A stretch of 18,606 bases of DNA, taken from NCBI GenBank assembly GCA_009881125.1, contig WXFH01000092.1, positions 1 through 18,606 of the forward strand, in the 5' to 3' direction. Shown here one piece after another: positions 1 to 8,687 of this stretch; the first letter of the stretch is position 1; the number at the start of each line of letters is the position of its first letter. A program made the translations under genes and the position numbers. The notes under the pieces are model-generated. The model saw only the letters and a program-made list of their open reading frames with translations, had not been told where the DNA came from and searched no databases. Origin of the DNA: Acidaminobacter sp. (lineage in GTDB: Bacteria > Bacillota_A > Clostridia > Peptostreptococcales > Acidaminobacteraceae).

Positions 1-207
1 CCATCGGAACGATCGGGTATATCGGCACCAATGATTCCAATGGTTCCATTGATTCCAACGGTTCCATTGATTCCAACGGTTCCATCGATTCTGTTGGGTC
101 CATTAATTCCTGCGGTACCAACGCGTTCCGCTAAGTTATTACCGCCATTTTGCGCAATACCTCCAAGCTTTTCTCTTGAAATTGTGCCATACCCCATTAG
201 ACATTAA
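1..207. other. Possible partial repeat-protein ORF at window edge, strand unresolved
   Basis: The left edge is open in three frames because it is built on an 18-bp repeat. On the plus strand, one frame ends at a TAA at 132-134 and reads as Ser-Ile-Asp-Ser-Asn-Gly repeats; another ends at a TAA at 205-207 and reads as Pro-X-X repeats. On the minus strand, an ATG at 197 opens a Gly-X-Y-like frame running off the edge, but it has no Shine-Dalgarno sequence and no room for a promoter after the terminator. Differences between repeat units fall most often on the third codon position of the plus frame ending at 134. The bidirectional terminator at 218-265 also suits a plus-strand gene converging on the cobalamin operon. 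I favour a 3'-partial plus-strand gene but cannot assign a family. Confidence 0.3.
33..122. repeat. 18-bp tandem repeat, five units
   Basis: Five consecutive 18-bp units start at 33, 51, 69, 87 and 105. The consensus is GATTCCAACGGTTCCATT. Units 2 and 3 are almost identical, and units 4 and 5 are progressively degenerate. Each unit is two related 9-bp halves sharing TTCCA. The period is a multiple of three, so coding frames stay open. The array runs toward the window edge, and similar but more degenerate sequence lies at about 15-32. Confidence 0.8.
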
Positions 208-217
208 GTATTAAAAC

Positions 218-265
218 AAAAAGCCGGCAGATCGCTCAAATTCGTTAGCGACCTGACGGCTTTTT
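218..265 (-). terminator. Bidirectional intrinsic terminator ending the cobalamin operon
   Basis: Arms of 19 nt at 218-236 and 247-265 pair with two mismatches around a 10-nt loop. On the minus strand the stem is followed by TTTTTGTTTT, 40 bases past the cbiC stop, so it ends the operon. On the plus strand it is followed by TTTTT and a second T-run at about 271-276, so it should also stop transcription arriving from the left. Confidence 0.85.
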
Positions 266-304
266 CTAATCTTTTTTCTTATATTCAGGCATAAAAGCAC
301 GCTC

Positions 305-922
305 TCAACGATAAAGCAAAGCATTGCAAATCGCTGCCGCAATATTGCTGCCGCCTTTACGTCCCCTGGCCACAATATGCGGAATCTCAAGTTCCATAAT
401 CTGATCCTTGGATTCTACGACATTGACGAACCCGACAGGGGCTGCAATAATGCCCTCCGGCAAAATTCTGCCTTCTTCAATCAGCTCTTTCAGACGGATC
501 AGAGCCGTTGGCGCATTACCGACAGCAATAATAACCGGTTTTTTAATCGCGCAAGCTTTTTCCATGCACACTGTAGCTCTGGTGACACCCCGGTCAGCCG
601 CATCCCTGGCTACATCCTCGTCAGCCATAAAGCAATGGACCTGGCCACCAAATTGCCCCAGCTTGGACTTGTTGATTCCAGCCCGCGCCATCATGGTGTC
701 TGTCACAATGTCCGCACCCTGCTTCAGCGCGTCCGCCAGCAGGCTGGTTACGCCTTTTGAAAAATGCAGATTATCCGCATAATCGAAGTCCGCTGAGGTA
801 TGAATACATCTTTTTATAACGGCTTCATTTTCAGGATCGAGTACTCTTCCACCCAGAATCTCCCCAATAATTTCAAAACTGCGGGTTTCTATTTCCGCAG
901 GCTTCACAATTTCTATCTTCAT
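305..922 (-). CDS. cbiC: Cobalt-precorrin-8 methylmutase CbiC
   Basis: CbiC moves the methyl group from C-11 to C-12 of cobalt-precorrin-8 to give cobyrinic acid, the last ring rearrangement of the pathway. The 205-residue length is normal for the family. The N-terminal catalytic segment RCIHTSADFDY carries the expected histidine (His41). The segment GRKGGSNIAAAICNAL near the C-terminus is also typical. The ATG is preceded by GGAG eight bases upstream and overlaps the TAA of an open fragment as TAATG. It is the last gene of the operon, 64 bases after cbiP, with a terminator 40 bases downstream. Elsewhere cbiC usually lies near cbiA or cbiD, so its place at the far end is a local rearrangement. 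Confidence 0.97.
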   Translation of the reverse strand: MKIEIVKPAEIETRSFEIIGEILGGRVLDPENEAVIKRCIHTSADFDYADNLHFSKGVTSLLADALKQGADIVTDTMMARAGINKSKLGQFGGQVHCFMADEDVARDAADRGVTRATVCMEKACAIKKPVIIAVGNAPTALIRLKELIEEGRILPEGIIAAPVGFVNVVESKDQIMELEIPHIVARGRKGGSNIAAAICNALLYR

Positions 923-1005
923 TAGCCTCGCTCCAATCCGGTGAGTACCGCAACAATCGGCTTACCACGTTTTATGCGTCCTGCTTTCAGCTCTGCCCCA
1001 ATCCT
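922..1005 (-). other. Short open fragment between cbiP and cbiC, possible gene remnant
   Basis: In a frame different from cbiP, 27 sense codons run from just after a TGA at 1006-1008 to a TAA at 922-924. The TAA overlaps the cbiC ATG. The translation contains AGRIKRGKPIVAVLTG, which is protein-like and recalls the C-terminal hydrophobic strand plus Leu-Thr-Gly of threonine-synthase-type PLP enzymes. No ATG, GTG or TTG lies in a usable position with a ribosome binding site, so it is not a convincing gene. It could be the tail of a deleted gene or chance. Removing it leaves a 64-base spacer, one of the longest in the operon. Confidence 0.25.
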
Positions 1006-2474
1006 TCATCCAGGACCTGATAAATGAAATCCATGTCGAGGGAAGCCCTCAGATGCTCGGCCAACAAGTTGTATTGTCTGTCTTTAAACTCTTTGATCTC
1101 CGAAAGCCCCTCTTCCCCAAAGCCAAGGGCATCAAACGCTGGTTCAATGCCTTTCTTCAGGAGGAGCGCGCGGACCATTTCCCGGGCTATAGGCACAGCG
1201 TCAAACAGGCCATGGACATAACTGCCATAGATGTTCTGATCATGGACAACCGGACCGCTTCCCGTCGTCACACCCATATGAATCTCGTAGCCTTCGTAAT
1301 CCATCCCCGAGATCCCGGAAAATATGCCTCCCATCTCTGAAATCCGTCCGCTTACTTGCTTTTGAACCTTCTGAGCCTCAAAAACGGTCGACCCTTCGAG
1401 AAGACCCAGACCCGACATTTCACCCCCGTGCTCCATGGAATACGGATCCGACAGGGCCAGACCCAGCATCTGATAGCCCCCGCAGATGCCCATCACCGGC
1501 GCGCCGGAAGCCGCATGAGCCAGAATCGCTGACTCGAAGCCGGAGCGCCGCAGCCAGACAAGATCCGCCATAGTATTCTTTGAACCGGGAATCAGGATCA
1601 GATCCGGCTGTCCCAGCTCGGAAACCCTTCCGACATAGCGCAGCGTAACCTGTTCAAATCTCTCAAACGGATTGAAATCTGTAAAGTTTGAAATTCTCGG
1701 GAGCCGGATCACCGCAATGTCCACGTGATCCGCTCTACTTCCGCGGGTCTCAAACCGCGTCGTCAGGCTGTCCTCGTCATCCAGTTCAAAGAGCTTGTAA
1801 GGTATGACCCCCGCCACTGGCACACCTGTAATGTCCTCAAGCATTTTAAGTCCCGGTTCAAGGATAGTCCGGTCACCTCTGAACTTGTTTATAATTGTTC
1901 CCTTCACCATGGACCGCTCCTCTTCCTCCAGGAGCTGCATGGTTCCTGTTAGGGACGCGAACACACCGCCACGGTCAATGTCTCCCACGATCAGTACAGG
2001 CGCCCCGGCCATCTTCGCCATCCCCATATTGACAATGTCCTCGGATTTCATATTGATTTCCGCAGGACTTCCCGCACCTTCAATGACTATGACATCATAT
2101 TCCGCCGCGAGGCTTTTGAAGGCTTTCATGACCTCAGGTACCAGCGTTCTTTTCATGTTAAAATACGCCGAGGCGCTCATGTTCCCAAGGACCTCACCGT
2201 TGACGACCACTTGTGAGCCTTGATCGCTGGTTGGCTTGAGCAAAATTGGATTCATACGCGCGTCTGGCTCGATCCCGCAGGCTTCTGCCTGCATAACCTG
2301 AGCTCTGCCCATTTCGTGCCCTTTTGCTGTGATGAAAGAATTCAGGGCCATATTCTGCGATTTGAACGGTGCCACCTTATAGCCATCTTGAGCCAGAATT
2401 CGGCACAATCCGGCGGTCACCAAGCTTTTACCGGCATTGGAAGCCGTCCCCTGTATCATAATTGTCTTTGCCAC
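987..2474 (-). CDS. cbiP: Cobyric acid synthase CbiP (glutamine-dependent)
   Basis: CbiP amidates the b, d, e and g side chains of adenosylcobyrinic acid a,c-diamide, using glutamine and ATP, to give adenosylcobyric acid. The N-terminal dethiobiotin-synthetase-like domain begins with [13 protein letters not shown], the modified P-loop. The class I glutamine amidotransferase domain carries the nucleophile in [11 protein letters not shown] (Cys331) and the histidine in GSYVHGLFD. The length of 495 residues is usual. I start the gene at the GTG at 2474 rather than the GTG at 2483: GGAG at 2483-2486 abuts the latter but sits 8 bases from 2474, and the resulting start Met-Ala-Lys matches the family. 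It lies 34 bases after cbiET. Its substrate needs CbiA, which is absent here. Confidence 0.97.
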   Translation of the reverse strand: MAKTIMIQGTASNAGKSLVTAGLCRILAQDGYKVAPFKSQNMALNSFITAKGHEMGRAQVMQAEACGIEPDARMNPILLKPTSDQGSQVVVNGEVLGNMSASAYFNMKRTLVPEVMKAFKSLAAEYDVIVIEGAGSPAEINMKSEDIVNMGMAKMAGAPVLIVGDIDRGGVFASLTGTMQLLEEEERSMVKGTIINKFRGDRTILEPGLKMLEDITGVPVAGVIPYKLFELDDEDSLTTRFETRGSRADHVDIAVIRLPRISNFTDFNPFERFEQVTLRYVGRVSELGQPDLILIPGSKNTMADLVWLRRSGFESAILAHAASGAPVMGICGGYQMLGLALSDPYSMEHGGEMSGLGLLEGSTVFEAQKVQKQVSGRISEMGGIFSGISGMDYEGYEIHMGVTTGSGPVVHDQNIYGSYVHGLFDAVPIAREMVRALLLKKGIEPAFDALGFGEEGLSEIKEFKDRQYNLLAEHLRASLDMDFIYQVLDEGLGQS

Positions 2475-2482
2475 CGAACCCA

Positions 2483-2486
2483 CTCC
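2483..2486 (-). promoter_or_regulatory. Ribosome binding site deciding the cbiP start
   Basis: GGAG on the minus strand lies 8 bases before the GTG at 2474. It directly abuts the other candidate GTG at 2483, which therefore cannot use it. Confidence 0.6.
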
Positions 2487-2508
2487 AATTCATTTGTTTT
2501 GCCGATGG

Positions 2509-3702
2509 TCACCCACACACTCTCTCACCCATCATCACGTAGATTGGATTTTGCGCTTTCATCATATGGTATTTTCCAACCGCTTCAACCTCAGTCACTG
2601 CAAGGCACTGAATCTGACTTCGAAAATTGTGGCGTTCAAAAGACTGAAGAGTTTCCTGAAGTGTCTCAAGGGTAATTGCATTGACGACGATCCGCGCCCT
2701 GGGATTCTTCCTGAATACAGTATCAATCACCGCGTCGACCTTTCCACCGGCGCCGCCAATAAAAACCTTATCTGGTGCCGGCAGGTTCTCCAGGCACTCC
2801 GGCGCTGTGCCTTCAATCAACTTTATATTAAAAGCGCCCAGTTTCTGTCTATTTAAGCGTATAAGTTCTATGGCATCCTGTGATTTTTCCACTGCATAGA
2901 CAAAACTTTCATGGGCACGTCTTGCCATGGCTACAGCCACAGATCCTGTACCCGACCCAAGGTCGTAGACGACTTCCCCTGGCTGAATATCCAGCTTCGC
3001 CAGACTGTACTCCCTGACAGCACCTTTGGTCATGGGGACACATTTCCGTTCAAAGTCCTCGTCATATAGCGTGTTCGAGTGGTGAACGTACTGCGGATTG
3101 TTGATCCACAGAACTGAAAGATTATCAAACCTGAGGTCTGTCAGCTGACAGGCTTCAGCGGTGATCAGACGTTCTCCGGCCATCGATAAATTTTCACCTG
3201 CAGTCACACGCACATTGCCTAATCCCGATTCCACGAGGTCCGCAATGACATCATGGGCTTTGTGGGCGCCGCCGGTCAGGACGAATACATTTTCATGGTA
3301 GCTTACGAAGGGGATCACTGAACGATCCCGTCCGTGAACACTGACGACTTTAACGTTGCTGTAGTCCTGCTTCAGGCGGGCGGCCAGATACTGCAGACTG
3401 CTGATGCCGCTAATCCATTCAACCTGATCGGCCTCCAGAACCGGTTTGAGCGTATTTGAAAGACTGTAGAACCCTACGTCTCCCGAGGCTAGAACCGCGA
3501 TTTTACTCAATCCCTTATGCTCATTAATCTTTGCCTCGATTTCCGAAAGTGTACAGCTCATAGTGTTGGGATTCAGATACCCAAAGGCTTCGAATAATCT
3601 GTCGTTAGTCAGGACAAGGTCTGCTTCCCTGATTTTCTGAAGGGCTTCCTGAGTTAGCAGCGCTTCTGTACCCGGCCCAATGCCAATCATCTGAATGATC
3701 AT
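2509..3702 (-). CDS. cbiET: Fused cobalt-precorrin-7 C5-methyltransferase and C15-methyltransferase (decarboxylating), CbiE-CbiT
   Basis: A two-domain protein of 397 residues. Residues 1 to about 200 are CbiE, a tetrapyrrole methylase opening with MIGIGPG and containing ASGDVGFYS; it methylates C-5. Residues about 222-397 are CbiT, a Rossmann methyltransferase with PMTKGAVREYSLAKL and the SAM motif DLGSGTGS (247-254); it methylates C-15 and removes the acetate carboxyl at C-12. The fused form is equivalent to CobL of the aerobic route and is common. An upstream ATG at 3801 would add 33 residues that overlap cbiX and match nothing in the family. The ATG at 3702 follows the cbiX stop by 4 bases, has an AAGGG-type site upstream, and starts right at the conserved strand. 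Confidence 0.96.
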   Translation of the reverse strand: MIIQMIGIGPGTEALLTQEALQKIREADLVLTNDRLFEAFGYLNPNTMSCTLSEIEAKINEHKGLSKIAVLASGDVGFYSLSNTLKPVLEADQVEWISGISSLQYLAARLKQDYSNVKVVSVHGRDRSVIPFVSYHENVFVLTGGAHKAHDVIADLVESGLGNVRVTAGENLSMAGERLITAEACQLTDLRFDNLSVLWINNPQYVHHSNTLYDEDFERKCVPMTKGAVREYSLAKLDIQPGEVVYDLGSGTGSVAVAMARRAHESFVYAVEKSQDAIELIRLNRQKLGAFNIKLIEGTAPECLENLPAPDKVFIGGAGGKVDAVIDTVFRKNPRARIVVNAITLETLQETLQSFERHNFRSQIQCLAVTEVEAVGKYHMMKAQNPIYVMMGERVCG

Positions 3703-3706
3703 GGCC

Positions 3707-4060
3707 TCAGCCCTTAATGCGTTCCGCGAGAATTTCCGCAAGACGCGGGTCTGACCCCAGTGGTTCGGCAATAGTGACCGCGATGCCTGATTTCCCCTCA
3801 AGGAATGCAGCGATTTCTTCAGGAATATCCTTTCTCAAGTGGACACCTTTGAAAAGGAAATAAGGCACTACTTTTATTTCTGTGACACCTTGGCTTACCA
3901 ATGCGTTAAGTCCATAGGCAATATTTTTTTCCGAGAATTCCATATAAGCCGTCTCGACAACTTCCTCCACGCGGTCTCTCACGAGATCCACAACCGTGTT
4001 GAAAGTCTCCTCTGTCTGTTTTTCCCGGCTTCCATGGGCTAAAATCAATACACCTTTCAT
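3707..4060 (-). CDS. cbiX: Sirohydrochlorin cobaltochelatase, short form CbiX(S)
   Basis: CbiX inserts Co2+ into sirohydrochlorin, the step that commits the intermediate to the early-cobalt pathway. The protein has 117 residues with a single chelatase domain. LAHGSRE carries the first metal-binding histidine (His9), and [14 protein letters not shown] carries the second (His74). It lacks the second half found in long bacterial CbiX (about 250-300 residues), so it resembles the short form best known from archaea, which works as a homodimer. A SirB-like ferrochelatase for siroheme has the same fold, but the position in a cobalt operon argues for cobalt. The ATG overlaps the hemL stop as ATGA, and cbiET follows after 4 bases. 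Confidence 0.92.
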   Translation of the reverse strand: MKGVLILAHGSREKQTEETFNTVVDLVRDRVEEVVETAYMEFSEKNIAYGLNALVSQGVTEIKVVPYFLFKGVHLRKDIPEEIAAFLEGKSGIAVTIAEPLGSDPRLAEILAERIKG

Positions 4061-5328
4061 GACAATTCCTCCTTAAATCTTTTCATTACATCCAGCGTTG
4101 CATCAATGTCCGCTTCCGTATGGGCATAGCTGATAAAGAGCGCTTCAAACTGGGCCGGCGCGGTATAGATGCCATTTTGAATCAAATATCTGAAGCGTGC
4201 CGCGTATTTTCCGGTATCACTGGACTTGGCTGAATCGTAGTCCCGAACCGGCGCCTGGGTAAAGAATTGAGAGACCAGTGAACCTACATGGTTGACCGTG
4301 TACGGACTTTGAGCGCGCAGGCCCTCCGCAAGACGTTTCCCCAAAGTATCTATATGCTCGTAAATCCCAGGATTGTCGCGAAGCTGCTTCAATGTCGCGA
4401 TACCCGCCGCCATAGCCACCGGATTGCCCGAAAGTGTCCCAGCCTGATAAACATTGCCTGACGGTGCGACTTTATTCATAATGTCACGCCGGCCGCCATA
4501 AGCGCCCACTGGCAATCCGCCGCCTATGATTTTCCCATAGGTCACCAGATCTGCCTCGACGCCATAATAAGCAATGGCACCACCCAGCCCCAGCCTAAAG
4601 CCGGTAATGACCTCATCGAAGATGAGAAGACTGCCATAGCGGTCGCACAATGCTCTGAGCCCCTCCAGGAAGCCCGCCTCCGGAAGGACCACACCCATAT
4701 TGGCTGCCACAGGCTCGACAATCACCGCGGCGACCTCCTCAGTATTGCTATTAAAGAGCGCTTCCACAGAATTCAAGTCATTGTACCCGGCAATCAGCGT
4801 GTCCTGAGCAGTTCCACGAGTAACCCCGCCACTGTCCGGCGTCCCCAGTGTCAGAGCCCCTGATCCGGCCTTGACCAGCATACTGTCCGTATGGCCGTGA
4901 TAGCAGCCCGCAAATTTAATAATCTTGTCTCTTCCGGTAAAGCCTCTGGCCAGTCTGAGCGCACTCATCACCGCCTCAGTGCCGCTGTTGACCATGCGGA
5001 CCATTTCGAGGGGTTTCACCACCGAGGTCATCAGCTCCGCCATTTCCACTTCAAGTTCTGTGGCGGCGCCAAAACTCAGGCCACGTCCCATCACACGTGA
5101 TACGGCGTCCAGAACCACCGGATGCGCATGTCCCAAAATCATTGGACCCCAGGATTGTACATAATCAAGATATGTCTTTCCGTCAACATCCATTATTCTG
5201 GCACCCTCTGCCGATTGAATGAATCTAGGTGATCCGCCTACGGCGCCAAAAGCACGCACAGGACTGTTGACGCCTCCCGGCATAACATTGGATGCTCTTT
5301 CAAACAAGTTTTCTGAAGTTAAACGCAT
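4057..5328 (-). CDS. hemL: Glutamate-1-semialdehyde 2,1-aminomutase HemL
   Basis: HemL is a PLP-dependent class III aminotransferase. It converts glutamate-1-semialdehyde to 5-aminolevulinate, the second step of the C5 route. The 423 residues match the family. The N-terminal motif [11 protein letters not shown], the substrate and cofactor segments MVNSGTEA and CYHGHTD, and the PLP lysine in [17 protein letters not shown] (Lys266) are intact, so the enzyme should be active. The ATG overlaps the hemB stop by one base (TAATG), and the cbiX ATG overlaps the hemL stop. Its place between hemB and cbiX shows that 5-aminolevulinate supply is co-expressed with cobalamin synthesis. Confidence 0.98.
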   Translation of the reverse strand: MRLTSENLFERASNVMPGGVNSPVRAFGAVGGSPRFIQSAEGARIMDVDGKTYLDYVQSWGPMILGHAHPVVLDAVSRVMGRGLSFGAATELEVEMAELMTSVVKPLEMVRMVNSGTEAVMSALRLARGFTGRDKIIKFAGCYHGHTDSMLVKAGSGALTLGTPDSGGVTRGTAQDTLIAGYNDLNSVEALFNSNTEEVAAVIVEPVAANMGVVLPEAGFLEGLRALCDRYGSLLIFDEVITGFRLGLGGAIAYYGVEADLVTYGKIIGGGLPVGAYGGRRDIMNKVAPSGNVYQAGTLSGNPVAMAAGIATLKQLRDNPGIYEHIDTLGKRLAEGLRAQSPYTVNHVGSLVSQFFTQAPVRDYDSAKSSDTGKYAARFRYLIQNGIYTAPAQFEALFISYAHTEADIDATLDVMKRFKEELS

Positions 5329-6308
5329 TAGCCTATATCCCCTTTCCGGATCGCTGAAGCCAACTCTTTCGCAAAATAAGTAATCAGAATATCAGCGCCT
5401 GCTCTAAACATAGAGACTGCGCTTTCGCACATGGCCCCATACTCGTCAATCAGCCCCAGCTTGGCAGCTGCTTTGATCATGGCATATTCTCCGCTGACGT
5501 TGTAAGCCGCTACAGGTACGTTGACCTCAGAGGAGACCGCCTGAATCACATCCAAATAGGAAAGAGCCGGCTTCACAATGAGGAGATCTGCGCCGTCCCT
5601 GACATCCATAGCTGCGACTTTGAGTGCCTCTGAAGTGTTGTGCCAGTCCATCTGATAGGTCTTTCGGTCCCCAAAGCCCGGCGCAGAGCCCGCCGCTTCC
5701 CTGAACGGCCCATAAAAGGATGACGCGTACTTGACAGAATAAGACATGATAGGCGTGTGAATTTGCCCATGAGCGTCCAGCTTGCTCCGAATCGCCTTCA
5801 CCCTGCCGTCCATCATATCCGAAGGCGCCACCATGTCCGCACCGGCCAAAGAATGAGACAGCGCGACTTCGGCCAATCGCTCCACTGTCGAGTCATTATC
5901 GACATATGTACCGCTGAGAAGGCCACAATGCCCATGACTGGTATATTCACAGAGGCAGACATCCGTGATCAGGTAAACCGAATCGCCGAAACGCTGCCTG
6001 ACCGCTCTGAGCCCCTGCTGGATTACACCTCGGTCATTCCAGGCTTCGCTGCCGGTTTCATCCTTGCGAAGTGGCAGTCCAAAGAGCAAAAACTTACTGA
6101 CACCCGCCTCAAGTCCAGCTTCAATCCCCTCAGCCAAGCGGTCGGGACTATAGTGAAAATTGTTTTCCATGGACTTGATCTCGTCCTTGATATTGACGCC
6201 TTCTTTAACAAACAGCGGCTGGATCAGCGCGCTTGAGCTGACTCTGGTCTCTCTTGTCAACGTTCTGAGGTTCTCGTTGGCTCTAAGCCTCCTTGGTCGG
6301 ATGTTCAT
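5328..6308 (-). CDS. hemB: Porphobilinogen synthase (5-aminolevulinate dehydratase) HemB
   Basis: HemB condenses two 5-aminolevulinate molecules into porphobilinogen. The protein has 326 residues and starts with the typical RPRRLR. A cysteine-rich zinc site [14 protein letters not shown] (Cys118, Cys120, Cys128) marks the Zn-dependent type rather than the Mg type. The two Schiff-base lysines are present in [15 protein letters not shown] (Lys193) and [10 protein letters not shown] (Lys246). The ATG at 6308 lies inside the end of cobA-hemD (26-base overlap), with only a weak purine-rich stretch upstream, so translation probably depends on coupling. The next gene, hemL, starts on the hemB stop codon. 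Confidence 0.98.
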   Translation of the reverse strand: MNIRPRRLRANENLRTLTRETRVSSSALIQPLFVKEGVNIKDEIKSMENNFHYSPDRLAEGIEAGLEAGVSKFLLFGLPLRKDETGSEAWNDRGVIQQGLRAVRQRFGDSVYLITDVCLCEYTSHGHCGLLSGTYVDNDSTVERLAEVALSHSLAGADMVAPSDMMDGRVKAIRSKLDAHGQIHTPIMSYSVKYASSFYGPFREAAGSAPGFGDRKTYQMDWHNTSEALKVAAMDVRDGADLLIVKPALSYLDVIQAVSSEVNVPVAAYNVSGEYAMIKAAAKLGLIDEYGAMCESAVSMFRAGADILITYFAKELASAIRKGDIG

Positions 6309-7803
6309 TTTCTTTCACAGTCTCCTCGCAAATTCGTTCTACCATGGCATCAATGGTTGCCTCTTTGGCAACGACAATGTCCATGGGGTATTTCGACGCT
6401 TCAGCCGCCGTCTGCGCGCCTATACAAAGGGCTTTGACACCTTTCAGCCGCTCTGGAGCATCATTGACGCACCGTACAAAGCCCTCCACACAGCTGGCGC
6501 TGGTAAAGGTCACCCAGTCAAACGCCTCAAGTTCCATAGCCTGACATGGCAATGCTTCGGTCTCATAGACAACAAGACACTTCAATTCAATTTCAGCCGC
6601 GCTGAGAAGGTCGGGCAAGGCTTGAGCCATCACTGCCGCCCCTGCAATCAGTACGCGATCCGCCGTTCCAACCCAGCCCGACGCCAGCATTTCCTCCGCC
6701 AGAGTTTCTCCGCAGAACACACTTGGTACAAAATCCGCCTTCAAACCACAGGCTTTAAGCGCCGCAGCCGTTTCATTCCCTACAGCCGCTATGCGCTTGC
6801 CGTAAAGGACTCTTGCATCCAGTTCCACTCGGTCCATGGCGTCAAAAAAGCTGGATACCCCCGCAGCACTGGTGAAAATCAGAACGGTATACGGGCTGAG
6901 GTCAGGCATTTCAAAGGACACCGAACGGGTTCTGATCGTGGGTGCCAGCACAACTTCTGCGCCCAGCGCCCTCAAGCGCTCGCTCAGCTTTGAAGCGGTC
7001 GCCTTCGGCCGGGTAACCAGAATGCGCTTTCCAAGCAGCGGAAGCGCCGAGAACCAGTCAAAGCGCTCTGAAAGCTGACAGACGTGGCCCACCACGAACA
7101 CCGCCGGAGATTTAACTTTGTTCTCTTTCACCGCCTGGTCTATCATGGACAGGGTCCCTACCAGCTTGCGCTGACGGCTCAGCGTACCATTCTCAACGAC
7201 GGCGCAAGGCATCTCCTGAGACATACCTGCCTGGATCAAACCTGCCGCTATTTCAGGCAGACTCGAAACCGACATCATGAAAATCAGGGTCCCTCCCAGC
7301 CGAACCAAGGCGTCGTAATCCAACTTCAGCTCAGCGCCATCTTTCAAATGTCCGGTAATAATGTGAAGGGACGCGCTAAGCTCCCGGTGTGTTACCGGAA
7401 TGCCTGCATAGGCTGGCGCTGCAATGGCAGAGGTGATGCCTGGCACCACTTCAAATGGAATGCCGTGCACCCCCAGTCCCTCAAGCTCTTCACCGCCGCG
7501 GCCAAAGACAAATCCGTCTCCGCCTTTAAGCCGCACCACGCGTTTGCCTTCAAGGGCTTTTTCCAGCAAAATCTCATTGATCCGTTCCTGAGGCACCACA
7601 TGGTGACCGACGTTTTTCCCCACATAAATCTTCTCAGCTTGTTCTGGGATCTGTTCCAAAATTCCGCCGCCAACCAAACGGTCATAGACGACGACCTCCG
7701 CCTGCCTGAGCGCCTGCAAGCCTTTGATGGTCATTAGTCCCGCATCGCCTGGACCTGCTCCGACCAATATGACTTTCCCCGGTTTGGGTTTATCTTCAAA
7801 CAC
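6283..7803 (-). CDS. cobA-hemD: Fused uroporphyrinogen-III C-methyltransferase and uroporphyrinogen-III synthase, CobA-HemD
   Basis: A bifunctional protein of 506 residues. Residues 10-245 are the SAM-dependent methylase CobA (SUMT), with VILVGAGPGDAGL, RLKGGDGFVFGRGGEE and PGITSAIAAPAYAGIPVTHR; it adds methyl groups at C-2 and C-7 of uroporphyrinogen III to give precorrin-2. Residues about 258-500 are HemD, starting LLGKRILVTRPKA, which cyclises hydroxymethylbilane with ring-D inversion. The fusion is common in clostridia and channels the product toward corrinoids and siroheme. The start is a GTG at 7803 with AGGGG 8 bases upstream. It lies 70 bases inside the hemC reading frame, an unusually long overlap for this operon. 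The end overlaps hemB by 26 bases. Confidence 0.97.
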   Translation of the reverse strand: MFEDKPKPGKVILVGAGPGDAGLMTIKGLQALRQAEVVVYDRLVGGGILEQIPEQAEKIYVGKNVGHHVVPQERINEILLEKALEGKRVVRLKGGDGFVFGRGGEELEGLGVHGIPFEVVPGITSAIAAPAYAGIPVTHRELSASLHIITGHLKDGAELKLDYDALVRLGGTLIFMMSVSSLPEIAAGLIQAGMSQEMPCAVVENGTLSRQRKLVGTLSMIDQAVKENKVKSPAVFVVGHVCQLSERFDWFSALPLLGKRILVTRPKATASKLSERLRALGAEVVLAPTIRTRSVSFEMPDLSPYTVLIFTSAAGVSSFFDAMDRVELDARVLYGKRIAAVGNETAAALKACGLKADFVPSVFCGETLAEEMLASGWVGTADRVLIAGAAVMAQALPDLLSAAEIELKCLVVYETEALPCQAMELEAFDWVTFTSASCVEGFVRCVNDAPERLKGVKALCIGAQTAAEASKYPMDIVVAKEATIDAMVERICEETVKENEHPTKEA

Positions 7804-8687
7804 TCTGACTTCCCCTTTCTTCTGACGGCCTCTGCCAGCCGCACGCCAAGCTGCTCTGCCCTTGATCTGTGATCTCTCATGGTCATAATCCAGTAACGTC
7901 CTGTAGCCTCATCCACATAGAGTCCTGTGAGCAGCAGCTCTCCGCCGCCCTTCATTTCCCCGTAAGCGGCCACCGGCGAACTGCAGCCTCCATCCAGAGT
8001 CCTGACAAAACTGCGCTCCGCGAGAGAAATATCCCAGGCTTCTTTGTCATGGAATCCCTTCAGAAAAGAAATATCCTCTCCCCTTCGCGCTTGAACGGCA
8101 AGAACCCCCTGGCAAGCCGAGGGCAACATTTCCCAAGTTTCAAAAATACGGCTTACCCGTTCCTCCAAACCCAGTCTTTTAAGACCCGCATAGGCCAGCA
8201 CGATCGCTGAGTATGCACCACTATCAAGCTTTTCAAGACGAGTCAGCACGTTGCCGCGAATGGGCTCAACCCGGCACCCGGGATAAAGACTGCGAATCTG
8301 CAGGCTTCTCCTGGCGCTGGAACAGCCTATGGGTTTTGACAAATCCAGCGTCGCCACACCTTTAGGCAAAATCAGAACGTCTCTGGGATCCTCGCGCCTG
8401 GAAACCGCGACAATCGGCAGGGAAGGGTCTATTTCCATAGGCATATCCTTGAAGCTGTGTACCGTGATATCCACCTCGCCCGCAGCTAAAGCAAGGTCAA
8501 GCTCTTTGACGAAGAGCCCTTTGCCGCCAATCTTGTCCAGCGTCCGGTCCTGAATAATATCGCCTGTAGTCTTCATGGTCACGAGTTCCAGCTCTGCGCC
8601 CGGAGCCCAGCCGCGGATACCCGCCATGACTATTTCAGACTGGATCACCGCCAGCCGGCTTTCTCTGCTGCCCACTTTAATCTTCAT
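7734..8687 (-). CDS. hemC: Hydroxymethylbilane synthase (porphobilinogen deaminase) HemC
   Basis: HemC polymerises four porphobilinogen units into hydroxymethylbilane. The protein has 317 residues. It opens with IKVGSRESRLA, carries HSFKDMP and the arginine-rich binding segments, and has the dipyrromethane cofactor cysteine in LDGGCSSPVAAY (Cys235). The family normally ends about where AEAVRRKG occurs here (about residue 292). The last 20-odd residues are a lysine- and arginine-rich tail encoded inside the start of cobA-hemD in another frame, apparently read-through to the next stop rather than a conserved part. The ATG overlaps the end of cbiJ-sirC by 11 bases. Confidence 0.97.
   Translation of the reverse strand: MKIKVGSRESRLAVIQSEIVMAGIRGWAPGAELELVTMKTTGDIIQDRTLDKIGGKGLFVKELDLALAAGEVDITVHSFKDMPMEIDPSLPIVAVSRREDPRDVLILPKGVATLDLSKPIGCSSARRSLQIRSLYPGCRVEPIRGNVLTRLEKLDSGAYSAIVLAYAGLKRLGLEERVSRIFETWEMLPSACQGVLAVQARRGEDISFLKGFHDKEAWDISLAERSFVRTLDGGCSSPVAAYGEMKGGGELLLTGLYVDEATGRYWIMTMRDHRSRAEQLGVRLAEAVRRKGKSECLKINPNRGKSYWSEQVQAMRD

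Noticed and set aside
1..197. Minus-strand gene starting at ATG 197 with Gly-X-Y repeats
   Set aside because: It has no Shine-Dalgarno sequence and the operon terminator ends about 20 bases before it with no room for a promoter; unit variation fits a plus-strand frame better. Not fully excluded.
377..782. Plus-strand ORFs opposite cbiC
   Set aside because: They are opposite an intact, clearly recognisable cbiC and have no ribosome binding sites or family features.
3747..3758. GGGTCTGACCCC palindrome in cbiX resembling the cbiG repeat core
   Set aside because: It is a single copy and encodes the family-typical Leu-Gly-Ser-Asp-Pro-Arg near the CbiX C-terminus, so coding constraint explains it.
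3703..3801. N-terminal extension of CbiE-CbiT by 33 residues from an upstream ATG
   Set aside because: The extension lies wholly over the end of cbiX, looks unlike any methylase N-terminus, and the ATG at 3702 begins at the conserved strand.
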